Shown here: piece after piece, positions 1-7,203 of the stretch
Layout: each line of letters opens with the position of its first letter
Position numbering within the stretch: position 1 is the stretch's first letter
Assembly: GCA_023403475.1 (NCBI GenBank)
Contig: JAEYEL010000121.1
Coordinates: forward strand, 1 to 31,485
Direction of reading: 5' to 3'
Length of the DNA stretch: 31,485 nt
From: Actinomycetes bacterium
Lineage (GTDB): Bacteria > Actinomycetota > Coriobacteriia > Coriobacteriales > Eggerthellaceae
Translations under genes and position numbers: made by a program
The notes under the pieces: model-generated
Database searches by the model: none
What the model saw: only the letters and a program-made list of their open reading frames with translations
Told to the model about the DNA's origin: nothing

Positions 1-458
1 TCATAGGTCTGGGCGACCTTCTGCTCTCGAAGCCGGAGTTCGCGAAACCCCAGCGCATTCAAGGTTGCTACGTATCAGAAGACGAGATAAACGCCGTGGT
101 CGAAATGCTCAAAGAGCAGGGCGAGCCCGAATACCATTCCGAGATTCTGCAGACGAACCTCATCACGCTGGGGGCGTCTTCGCCCGACGGTGCGGGTGGC
201 GGGTCGCAGGCGGACGACCCGCTCATCTGGGAAGCGGCCGACATCGTGGTGTCGAGCGGCCTTGGGTCCACGTCTAACATCCAGCGCAGGCTCAAGGTCG
301 GATACTCGCGGGCAGGACGTATAATGGACATGCTCGAGGAAAAAGGCGTCGTGGGAACTCCGAACGGCAGCAAGCCGCGCGAGGTCTTGGTGGACGCCAT
401 GGAACTGGAAACGCTGAAAGCCTTCGAAGCGAACGACGCAAACGCAGGCTCTTCATAG
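1..458 (+). CDS. ftsK: FtsK/SpoIIIE DNA translocase, C-terminal part (5' end outside window)
   Basis: The reading frame is open from base 3 and ends with TAG at 456-458, so only about the last 150 residues are present. The first visible part (GLGDLLL, then RIQGCYVSEDEI) is the end of the RecA-like motor domain. After a short linker the winged-helix gamma domain follows (IWEAADIVVSSGLGSTSNIQ, then RRLKVGYSRAGRIMDMLEEKG and VVGTPNGSKPREV). In this family the gamma domain reads the polar KOPS/SRS sequences and directs chromosome pumping at the division septum. The frame holds no internal stop and the domain looks complete. The next gene starts 16 bp later, so the two are probably co-transcribed. 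Identity is secure; the N-terminal membrane part cannot be seen. Confidence 0.95.
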   Translation, partial: IGLGDLLLSKPEFAKPQRIQGCYVSEDEINAVVEMLKEQGEPEYHSEILQTNLITLGASSPDGAGGGSQADDPLIWEAADIVVSSGLGSTSNIQRRLKVGYSRAGRIMDMLEEKGVVGTPNGSKPREVLVDAMELETLKAFEANDANAGSS

Positions 459-474
459 GCGGGGGTGAGACGGT

Positions 475-1536
475 ATGGCTGCACAAAACTTCGGCGCTAT
501 CCTGCGCGATGCCCGCGAAAGACGCGGGTACGATTTGTCGACGGCCGCGCGAAGGCTGCGCATCCGCCCCGACATCCTTCGCGCCATAGAGGAATCGGAC
601 TTCTCGCGCATGCCGCCACGCGGTTACGCCCGCAACATGGTGAACGCCTATGCGCGTTTCGTGGGGCTAAATCCTACCGAGATAACGCGCATGTATCTGG
701 ACGAGGCGTACGACTACCAACAGGCCCGCACCGAACCGGGCAGACCTTCCGGTTTCGATATGGGGTCGCCGCGTCGCGCAGCGAGGGAGACACGACGGGC
801 GGGCGGGCAAGAGCGACGCGGGAGCCGACAGCCTGTCGCCGCCCGTTCGCAATATGGGTACGGGCAGGAAAGAGATCGGCAAGGCTACGGCTACGAACAG
901 GGAAACGTTCGCTCTTCGCGACACCCTTCGCCCGCAAGCCCCCAGTTCACGAACTTCTATTCCGGACCGAAAGCGCCGAGCGGCATCAAATCGAAGCTTC
1001 CGTTCATTGTGGCGGGCATCGCCGTTCTCGTTGCCGTCATCGTTGTGCTGACCATGGTTCTTGGCAACAAGCAGCCGGCGAAGGAAGATGCGCCCATGCC
1101 CATCTCGGGACTGACCGATACCTCGAACCCCGTTGACGAGAACGCCGTCGCCCCCGAGCAGAAGGCGCCCATTCCGGTCGCACCCGACAAAGTGGTGTTC
1201 ACCTATTCGGTGCCTTCCGGATCTTCGGCTTACATCGAGGTGTACGAGGGCGACGCGTCCGCGCCGAGCGTGGCCGAAACCGTGGCCGGCCCTGCAGAGA
1301 AGAGCTTCGATGTGACAACGACGCTCAAGTTCGTGACAAGCAATCCCGGAAACGTTGAGCTCCTGCTTGCGGGAAAGGCCGTTTCCTCCGACGAGATGAG
1401 TGACACGGGCGGCGGCGTGTACACCTACACGGTCGATTTCAACGCCTACCTTGAGAAGTGGAAAGAGGAGAACATTCCTGCAGACGACACTGCCGATGCA
1501 TCCGGTGCCGCAGGTGGCACCGCGAGCGGTGCATAG
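475..1536 (+). CDS. RodZ-like membrane protein with N-terminal HTH
   Basis: A 353-residue protein with the layout of RodZ, the cytoskeletal partner of MreB that links cell shape to peptidoglycan synthesis. Residues about 5-75 form a Cro/C1-type helix-turn-helix of the RodZ kind (FGAILRDARERRGYDLSTAA, then MPPRGYARNMVNAYARFVGL). Residues 85-170 are a low-complexity linker rich in Arg, Gly, Gln and Tyr. A single membrane helix covers about 175-197, and an extracytoplasmic beta-rich domain about 232-330 resembles the DUF4115 tail of RodZ. The start at 475 is preceded by GGGGGTGAG. It lies 16 bp after ftsK. Actinobacteria often keep an HTH gene in this neighbourhood. RodZ function is inferred from architecture, as no mreB is visible here. 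The linker is unusually Tyr/Gln-rich. Confidence 0.8.
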   Translation: MAAQNFGAILRDARERRGYDLSTAARRLRIRPDILRAIEESDFSRMPPRGYARNMVNAYARFVGLNPTEITRMYLDEAYDYQQARTEPGRPSGFDMGSPRRAARETRRAGGQERRGSRQPVAARSQYGYGQERDRQGYGYEQGNVRSSRHPSPASPQFTNFYSGPKAPSGIKSKLPFIVAGIAVLVAVIVVLTMVLGNKQPAKEDAPMPISGLTDTSNPVDENAVAPEQKAPIPVAPDKVVFTYSVPSGSSAYIEVYEGDASAPSVAETVAGPAEKSFDVTTTLKFVTSNPGNVELLLAGKAVSSDEMSDTGGGVYTYTVDFNAYLEKWKEENIPADDTADASGAAGGTASGA

Positions 1537-1656
1537 GTCGTGTAACCTGCGAGAATTCGCGTGCCCGTTCGTGAAAATGGGGTATCCTTGCTTTTCGGAC
1601 GTGCGCTGCCTTGGAAATTCGCCGCGCACAGCGCAACAGAGAGGAAAGGAATTCCC

Positions 1657-2154
1657 ATGGCGAAGGAATCAAGTTTCGACGTGGTGTCGAATGTGGACAT
1701 GCAGGAAGTCGATAATGCGTTTCAGCAGGCGAAAAAGGAGATTTCGCAACGCTACGACCTGAAGGATTCGGGTGCGGAGATCACGCTTGACAAGGCCAGG
1801 CAGACGCTTAGCGTGTCTGCACCCTCCGAGTTCGTGGCCAAGCAGGTCATCGACGTTCTGGGCAGCAAGCTCATCAAACGCGGCATCGAGCTTTCGGCGG
1901 TGAAATGGGGCGACGCGCAACCGGCTGCCGGTCAGAGCGTGCGCCAGAGCGCGCAGATTGTGAGCGGCATAGACAAGGAAACCGCCAGCACCATCAACAA
2001 GGACATCAAAGCCACCAAGCTGAAGGTGAAGGTGCAGATAGAAGGCGACAAACTGCGCGTCAGCTCGGCCTCGCGCGACACCTTGCAGGAAGTGATCGCG
2101 TTTCTGAAGGGGAAGGACTACGGTCAGCCTCTGCAGTACGTCAACTACCGCTAG
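1657..2154 (+). CDS. yajQ: YajQ family nucleotide-binding protein
   Basis: A 165-residue protein, the normal YajQ length (about 163). It has the conserved start SFDVVSNVDMQEVDNA, the central RYDLKDSGAEI, and the end GKDYGQPLQYVNYR. The family folds as two ferredoxin-like (RRM-like) domains; members bind nucleotides, and in Xanthomonas a homologue binds cyclic di-GMP. The role here is unknown. The start ATG at 1657 is chosen because GAGAGGAAAGGA (1639-1650) lies just upstream and the family begins with MAxESSFD. A longer open frame from 1561 has no such support. About 120 bp separate it from the upstream gene and 6 bp from rimO. Confidence 0.93.
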   Translation: MAKESSFDVVSNVDMQEVDNAFQQAKKEISQRYDLKDSGAEITLDKARQTLSVSAPSEFVAKQVIDVLGSKLIKRGIELSAVKWGDAQPAAGQSVRQSAQIVSGIDKETASTINKDIKATKLKVKVQIEGDKLRVSSASRDTLQEVIAFLKGKDYGQPLQYVNYR

Positions 2155-2160
2155 CGCGCT

Positions 2161-3630
2161 ATGGAAAACAGTGTTGACGAGGATCTGAACGACGCGGCGC
2201 TCGCGGCGCGCACCGCTCGCACAGACCGTTCCGTGGCGTTTGTGACCATGGGCTGCGCGAAGAACGAGGTGGACAGCGAGCAGATGCGCAAACAGGCGCT
2301 TGCTGCAGGCTACTCGGTTGCCGAAAACCCCGAGTTCGCAAGCGCCATCGTGGTGAACACCTGCTCGTTCATACAGGTTGCCACCGAGGAGAGCATTGAG
2401 GCCATCTTCGACGTCGCCGGGCTTCCGAACGTGGAAGCGGGGCACGCGGCGCTTATCGTGGCCGGCTGCATGCCCGCGCGTTACGGCGACGACTTGGAAG
2501 CGGAGCTTTCCGAGGCAAGCGCGTTCGTTCCCTGCTCGAAGGAAGACGATATCGTTGCCGTGCTCGATGCCGCGCTTGCGGCGCTGCCTGCGGAGGCGTT
2601 TGCGACGGATTCGACGGCGAGAGAAAGCGAGGCGGTCGAGGGCGCTGCTGGAGCTGATTCGGATGCGGATACCGCAGATGCCCTTCCCGTATACGGCGAA
2701 GCAGATTCAAAGGACGCGCCCCCGGATGGCGCGATGATTTCCCAGAGGACGTTCGCCTACGTGAAGATATCGGACGGCTGCGACCGGTTCTGCTCGTACT
2801 GCACTATCCCCTTCATCCGCGGGCGTTATCGCAGCTTCCCGCTCGACGATATCAGGCGCGATGTGGAGGAGCACGTGGCCGCAGGCGCGCGCGAAATCGT
2901 TCTGATAGCGCAGGATACCGGCCGCTGGGGCAGGGACTTTCCCGAAAAGAGCAGTTTGACCCAGTTGGTGTCCGCGTTGGCCGAAGAATTTCCGGACACG
3001 TGGTTCCGCGTCATGTACCTACAGCCCGAAGGCATAACCGACGAGCTGCTCGAGGCGGTGGCGAGCCATGACAACGTGTGCTCGTACTTCGACATTCCCT
3101 TGCAGCATGTGGACGCGTCGATTCTGCGCGCGATGAACCGCCACGGTTCGCGCGATGAGTTCGCAACGCTCGTCGCGCATGTGAGGGAAAAGGTTCCCGA
3201 AGCGTGTTTGCGCACGACGCTCATCGCCGGCTTTCCCGGCGAAACCGAAGAGCAGTTTGAGGACTTGTGCGATTTTGTCGAGGAAGGCCTGTTCGACTAT
3301 GTGGGTGTGTTCGCATACTCGCGCGAAGAGGGCACGCGGGCGTTCGATCTGCCTGGCCAGGTTGACGAGGACGTCAAGGCCGAGCGGGCTCAAAGGCTGC
3401 GCGATACGGCCGACGCCGCCTGCGCCCCTAATATCGCGGCGCGCATCGGGCAGACGGTGCACGTGCTGGTGGAAGGCGTTGAAGAGGACGGTCAAATAGT
3501 GGGACGCGCAATGTGCCAAGCCCCCGAGGTCGACGGCGCCACCTATCTTGACAGAGGCACGGTGGGCAGCATCGTTTCCGCGCGCATTGTCGACACGCTT
3601 ATGTACGAAATGGAAGGTGAAGTGCTATGA
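2161..3630 (+). CDS. rimO: Ribosomal protein S12 methylthiotransferase RimO
   Basis: A radical-SAM enzyme that attaches a methylthio group to the conserved aspartate of ribosomal protein S12. The N-terminal MTTase domain has its three cluster cysteines in TMGCAKNE (Cys32), VNTCSF (Cys68) and VAGCMPARYG (Cys103). The radical-SAM domain carries CDRFCSYC (Cys207, 211, 214), and a TRAM domain closes the protein. GCAKN and PARYG-type motifs favour RimO over MiaB. At 489 residues it is longer than the usual 430-450. Part of the excess is an acidic, Ala/Asp/Glu-rich insert at about 145-192, between the MTTase and radical-SAM domains. It starts 6 bp after yajQ, with no clear Shine-Dalgarno, and overlaps the next gene by ATGA. 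Confidence 0.95.
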   Translation: MENSVDEDLNDAALAARTARTDRSVAFVTMGCAKNEVDSEQMRKQALAAGYSVAENPEFASAIVVNTCSFIQVATEESIEAIFDVAGLPNVEAGHAALIVAGCMPARYGDDLEAELSEASAFVPCSKEDDIVAVLDAALAALPAEAFATDSTARESEAVEGAAGADSDADTADALPVYGEADSKDAPPDGAMISQRTFAYVKISDGCDRFCSYCTIPFIRGRYRSFPLDDIRRDVEEHVAAGAREIVLIAQDTGRWGRDFPEKSSLTQLVSALAEEFPDTWFRVMYLQPEGITDELLEAVASHDNVCSYFDIPLQHVDASILRAMNRHGSRDEFATLVAHVREKVPEACLRTTLIAGFPGETEEQFEDLCDFVEEGLFDYVGVFAYSREEGTRAFDLPGQVDEDVKAERAQRLRDTADAACAPNIAARIGQTVHVLVEGVEEDGQIVGRAMCQAPEVDGATYLDRGTVGSIVSARIVDTLMYEMEGEVL

Positions 3631-4934
3631 CGGACAGCGCCTCTGCGAACGGCGCGCGAGAAAAGCTCTGGACTCCGGCGAACGTTGTCACGTTGGTGCG
3701 CATCTGCTGCGTGCCCGTGTTCGTGGTGGCCATCATCAGCCCGTGGCCCGCTTGGTTTTCGGTATGGGGCGACTTCGAACCTTTCAAGCCGTGGGTAGCC
3801 GCAGGGATATTCATCTTGTTGGCAGCAACCGACGGCTTGGACGGCTATCTTGCCCGAAGCCGCAACGAAGTGACCAACTTCGGGAAGTTCATGGACCCCC
3901 TCGCAGACAAGATACTCGTCGCCGCCGCGCTGCTCGCGCTCGTGGAGCTTTCCGTTCTTCCCTCGTGGCCGGCGCTCATCATACTCACGCGCGAATTCAT
4001 CGTCTCGGGCATCCGCATGGTGGCGGCAAGCCAGGGGACGGTCATCGCGGCAAGCTGGTACGGCAAGGCGAAAACGGTAAGCCAGATTGTGGCAATCGTG
4101 CTGTTCATCGTCAAAGACGGGGTTTTCGCGACAAGCCCCGCAAACACACCGGCATACCCCCTTTACCTTCTTTCGTGGGCGGTGATGGCAATCGCCCTTA
4201 TCCTTACCATCGTCTCGATGCTCGACTACTTCGTCAAGGCCCGCGTGCTTCTCGGGTTCACTTCGTCAAAAGGGAGCGAGGTTGCCGAAAAGCGCATGCC
4301 TCAGGCGGAGGAGGGCACAGGCGAGCCTTCTGCAAAGACCGAGGGCTACGCGCGCTCAGAGGAGATCGACGCGAAGGAGGGCGCGGTCGAGCATCCTGCG
4401 AAAACCGGCTCCCTTGCGCAGGAAGGAGCCGCCCGCAACGAAGCCCGCGCGTGCCGAATCAATGCGGCTGCGAAGCACGTTATCGAACTTGCCCGTGAAA
4501 AAGGCCTGACCATAGGCACGGCGGAAAGCCTGACCGGCGGCCTTATCTGCGGAGCGCTCACATCCGTTCCGGGCAGCTCTGCAGTGGTGCGCGGCGGCGT
4601 GGTGAGCTATGTGAACGATGTGAAGCATGACGTTCTCGGCGTTGATGAAGCCGTGCTCGATGCCTGCGGGGCGGTGTGCGAAACCGTTGCGATTCAAATG
4701 GCCGAAGGCGTCCTAGGCGAGCTTGGGGTCGATATTGCGGTTGCCGTAACGGGCATAGCGGGGCCTTCCGGCGCAGAACCTGGAAAACCCGTCGGAACCG
4801 TCTGGGTCGGCATCGCCGAAAAGCGCGAAGCCCGCGCCGTTTTCCATCGGTTCCCGGGGAACAGGGAAGAGGTGCGCGCCGCAACGGTTCTTTCTGCGCT
4901 CAGCCTACTTGAAAGCGAATTGGAAAAAGGGTAA
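3627..4934 (+). CDS. Fusion of CDP-alcohol phosphatidyltransferase (PgsA) and CinA C-terminal domain
   Basis: A 435-residue two-part protein. Residues 15-212 are a multi-spanning CDP-alcohol phosphatidyltransferase with the full signature D72-G73, A76-R77, G86, D90, D94 (DGYLAR then GKFMDPLAD). This is the PgsA type that makes phosphatidylglycerol-phosphate. Residues 213-275 are a charged, Glu/Ala-rich linker. Residues 277-432 are a complete CinA C-terminal (PncC) domain with GTAESLTGG, SYVNDVKHDVLGV and VTGIAGPSGAEPGKPVGTVW, known in other bacteria to deamidate nicotinamide mononucleotide. The CinA N-terminal domain is absent. The frame is open across the junction. In many Gram-positives pgsA and cinA are separate neighbours just before recA, so this looks like a fusion of adjacent genes. 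The start overlaps the rimO stop by 4 bp. Confidence 0.9.
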   Translation: MTDSASANGAREKLWTPANVVTLVRICCVPVFVVAIISPWPAWFSVWGDFEPFKPWVAAGIFILLAATDGLDGYLARSRNEVTNFGKFMDPLADKILVAAALLALVELSVLPSWPALIILTREFIVSGIRMVAASQGTVIAASWYGKAKTVSQIVAIVLFIVKDGVFATSPANTPAYPLYLLSWAVMAIALILTIVSMLDYFVKARVLLGFTSSKGSEVAEKRMPQAEEGTGEPSAKTEGYARSEEIDAKEGAVEHPAKTGSLAQEGAARNEARACRINAAAKHVIELAREKGLTIGTAESLTGGLICGALTSVPGSSAVVRGGVVSYVNDVKHDVLGVDEAVLDACGAVCETVAIQMAEGVLGELGVDIAVAVTGIAGPSGAEPGKPVGTVWVGIAEKREARAVFHRFPGNREEVRAATVLSALSLLESELEKG

Positions 4935-5000
4935 CGCTCCTGCTCCCGCCCGCAACCCTTACCTGAACCACGGCGAACGACCGCCATTTTCGCAGTGGTG

Positions 5001-5177
5001 CTTGAAAAGCAGCGGATACTTGCTAAGACCGCGGGGATGATCGGCGTGATGCTGTTCATTGCTTCCGCTTGAGATGTAGTTGATATCTGCTTGAAAGCCG
5101 CTGGGTTCATGTTTGACAGCTGCCGGATAGCCGCTTGACATTCGACGGGCGTTTGCTTGGCATCCGCTGGATTCATG
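5001..5177. repeat. Degenerate 11-bp tandem repeat upstream of recA
   Basis: From 5046 to 5177 the sequence falls into 12 consecutive 11-bp units. The best ones read CTTGAAAGCCG, CTGGGTTCATG, CCGGATAGCCG, CTTGACATTCG, CTTGGCATCCG and CTGGATTCATG. Odd and even units differ slightly, giving a stronger 22-bp period: CTTG or TTTG begins at 5068, 5090, 5112, 5134 and 5156. More diverged copies, some 10 or 12 bp long, reach back to 5001. No gene is evident: the open frames on the minus strand through it only mirror the repeat (Ser-Ser-Gly every 11 residues). The rest of the 4935-5268 gap shows nothing recognisable. Confidence 0.7.
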
Positions 5178-5268
5178 CAAGGTTCTCTATGACGCCCTGA
5201 TGGGAAACGAATGGGGTTTCGCTTGATCGCAACGCTATACTGTGATTTGGATTTTTGAGAAATGCCTC

Positions 5269-5296
5269 TTGACGTTCAAACATGTGTTCGTATAAT
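5269..5296 (+). promoter_or_regulatory. recA promoter (sigma-A type)
   Basis: TTGACG at 5269-5274 and a perfect TATAAT at 5291-5296 are separated by 16 bp. The start codon of recA lies 54 bp beyond the -10 element. The whole spacer is filled by the SOS box, so LexA binding would directly block RNA polymerase. Confidence 0.87.
5277..5290 (+). promoter_or_regulatory. SOS box (LexA operator) of recA
   Basis: CAAACATGTGTTCG matches the Gram-positive LexA (Cheo) consensus CGAACATATGTTCG at 12 of 14 positions. It sits exactly between the -35 and -10 elements of the recA promoter. A matching lexA gene with related boxes lies at 14997-15746 in the same window. Confidence 0.87.
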
Positions 5297-5350
5297 AGGA
5301 TAGAGCAATGAAGGTGCAGGAGATGCCACCTGTAGCGCGGAGGAGAAGGA

Positions 5351-6409
5351 ATGAACGACGACAAAGCAAAGATGCTGAAGCTTACGACCGATCAAATAGA
5401 ATCCAAGTTCGGGCAAGGTTCCATCATGAAGTTAGGCGAGGGCGGAGCCGACCTCAACATAGGGGTCATACCTACCGGAGCGCTGCCTCTCGACGCTGCT
5501 TTGGGCATAGGAGGCGTTCCCCGCGGAAGGATCATAGAGGTGTACGGCCCGGAATCGAGCGGCAAGACCACCCTCGCGCTGCAAATCCTCGCCGAAGCGC
5601 AGGCGGCGGGCGGCATCGTCGCATTCATCGATGCAGAACACGCGCTCGATCCGGTGTACGCGGCACGGCTCGGCGTCGACATAGACGAGGTTCTCATCTC
5701 GCAGCCCGATACCGGCGAACAGGCGCTTGAGATTTGCGATATGCTCGTGCGAAGCGGAGCCATCGACTGCGTGGTGGTCGATTCCGTGGCCGCCTTGGTT
5801 CCCCGCGCCGAAATAGAGGGGGAGATGGGCGATACGACGGTGGGCCTGCAGGCCCGCCTCATGTCGCAGGCGCTCAGGAAGCTCGCCGGATCTCTTTCTA
5901 AGTCGAACACCACCTGCATCTTCATCAACCAGCTCCGCGAGAAGATAGGCGTGATGTTCGGCAACCCCGAGACCACGACAGGCGGCCGCGCCCTCAAGTT
6001 CTTCGCAAGCGTGCGCATCGATATCCGCCGCATCGACTCCATCAAAAAGGATGGCGAGATCGTCGGCAACCGCGTGCGGGCGAAAGTCGTCAAGAACAAA
6101 GTCGCCCCGCCGTTTCGTCAAGCGGAATTCGACCTTATGTACGGCGAGGGCATTTCGCGCGAAGGATGCATTGTCGATATGGCCGTCGAATGCGGCGTGG
6201 CCAAGAAGAGCGGCGCTTGGTACACGTACGGCGAAGAGCGCCTAGGCCAAGGGCGCGAGGCGGCGAAGCAAACGCTGCGGGAAAACCCCGATCTTCGCGA
6301 CGAGCTCGAGGCCAAAGTGCGCGAGGCCTTCGGCATCCCTGTTGCCCAACGCAGCGACGAGCAGGCAAACGCCATGACGCCCGCCCCGAAACCCGGCAAG
6401 AAGAAGTAG
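5351..6409 (+). CDS. recA: RecA recombinase
   Basis: The 352-residue strand-exchange ATPase that also triggers LexA self-cleavage. Walker A is GPESSGKTT (66-74), the catalytic Glu is E96, Walker B is VVVDS (141-145), and the allosteric Gln is Q194 in FINQLR. The C-terminal domain ends in a short Lys-rich tail (PGKKK). There is no intein or insertion. The ATG at 5351 follows GGAGGAGAAGGA. It is the first gene after a true promoter break, with its own SOS-controlled promoter, and recX follows 3 bp downstream. Expression is expected to rise on DNA damage. Confidence 0.98.
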   Translation: MNDDKAKMLKLTTDQIESKFGQGSIMKLGEGGADLNIGVIPTGALPLDAALGIGGVPRGRIIEVYGPESSGKTTLALQILAEAQAAGGIVAFIDAEHALDPVYAARLGVDIDEVLISQPDTGEQALEICDMLVRSGAIDCVVVDSVAALVPRAEIEGEMGDTTVGLQARLMSQALRKLAGSLSKSNTTCIFINQLREKIGVMFGNPETTTGGRALKFFASVRIDIRRIDSIKKDGEIVGNRVRAKVVKNKVAPPFRQAEFDLMYGEGISREGCIVDMAVECGVAKKSGAWYTYGEERLGQGREAAKQTLRENPDLRDELEAKVREAFGIPVAQRSDEQANAMTPAPKPGKKK

Positions 6410-6412
6410 CGG

Positions 6413-6982
6413 ATGGCTCGCGCCGACAAAAGGGAACTTCTAGACGACCTGCGAAGTCGCATCGACCGCATGAAGGCAGGCGGAAGTTTTCCTTTGCAGG
6501 GCGATTCATCTCAAACCGAAGTCGCTTCGTGCGAAGGCGACGCGAAAGAAGCCTACACGCGCATCGTCCGCTGGGCGGGAGTGCGCGAGCTTTCGTGCGC
6601 GGACGCCCGAAAACGCCTTGCGCAGGAGGGGTTCGAAGAAGATGCCGTCAGCGCTGCGCTCGATCGCGCACAGCGCCTCGGCATCATCGACGACGCCCGC
6701 TTCGCCGAATCGTTCTGCCGTCAGCGCATAAGGGCGGGCAGGGGAATGCAGGGGATACGCGCCGAGCTTGAAAACCGCGGCATCGACGCCTCCGACGTTC
6801 CAGGGTGCCAGGCGACAGGCGGCGAGGAAACGGAAATCGACCGCGCACTTGAAGTTCTCAGAAAGAAGCCGCCTACATCGAAGAACCAACGCGAAGGCGC
6901 GTACCGCAGACTCATGCAGAAAGGGTACGGATCGTCCGTGTCTTCCACTGCGGCCCGCCTCTGGGCGGAAAAGGCCATTTGA
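6413..6982 (+). CDS. recX: RecX regulatory protein
   Basis: A 189-residue RecX-family protein that binds RecA filaments and usually limits their activity. It is built of three-helix repeats: LSCADARKRL with GFEEDAVSAALDRAQRLGII, then DDARFAESFCRQRI and GRGMQGIRAELENRGI, then REGAYRRLMQKGYG with SVSSTAARLW. DDARFAESF is the most typical family segment. It starts 3 bp after the recA stop, so the two share the SOS promoter. This matches the recA-recX pairing of most bacteria, and the pairing supports the call because RecX sequences are variable. Confidence 0.92.
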   Translation: MARADKRELLDDLRSRIDRMKAGGSFPLQGDSSQTEVASCEGDAKEAYTRIVRWAGVRELSCADARKRLAQEGFEEDAVSAALDRAQRLGIIDDARFAESFCRQRIRAGRGMQGIRAELENRGIDASDVPGCQATGGEETEIDRALEVLRKKPPTSKNQREGAYRRLMQKGYGSSVSSTAARLWAEKAI

Positions 6983-6990
6983 GATTATTT

Positions 6991-7063
6991 CTTGTCAGGG
7001 CTTTATCAAACGCAAAATAAGACGTATCATGTACGCTAGCTTGAGTGAAGCGCGCCTGACAAG
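6991..7063. repeat. Inverted repeat in the leader of rny
   Basis: CTTGTCAGG (6991-6999) and its exact reverse complement CCTGACAAG (7055-7063) flank 55 bp in the 221-bp recX-rny gap. Each arm is closely followed by CTTTAT. Downstream (7070-7090) the DNA is very AT-rich, with TATTATA occurring twice (7070-7076 and 7082-7088), so a promoter for rny may lie there. I could not fit a convincing -35/-10 pair. Confidence 0.4.
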
Positions 7064-7203
7064 GTGCTTTATTATAAAAAATATTATACGAAGCTTTCTT
7101 TCATGCGTATCGAACTCATGCACGGTTATATCCGGCATGTTGCCATGCCGTAAAACCATACCGAATCACATACCGAAACGAAGGACTATGAAAGGGGGAG
7201 CGA

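Noticed and set aside
4959..5180. Minus-strand frame with Ser-Ser-Gly every 11 residues before recA
   Set aside because: The pattern follows from the 11-bp DNA repeat (33 bp equals three units); no ribosome site and no family likeness.
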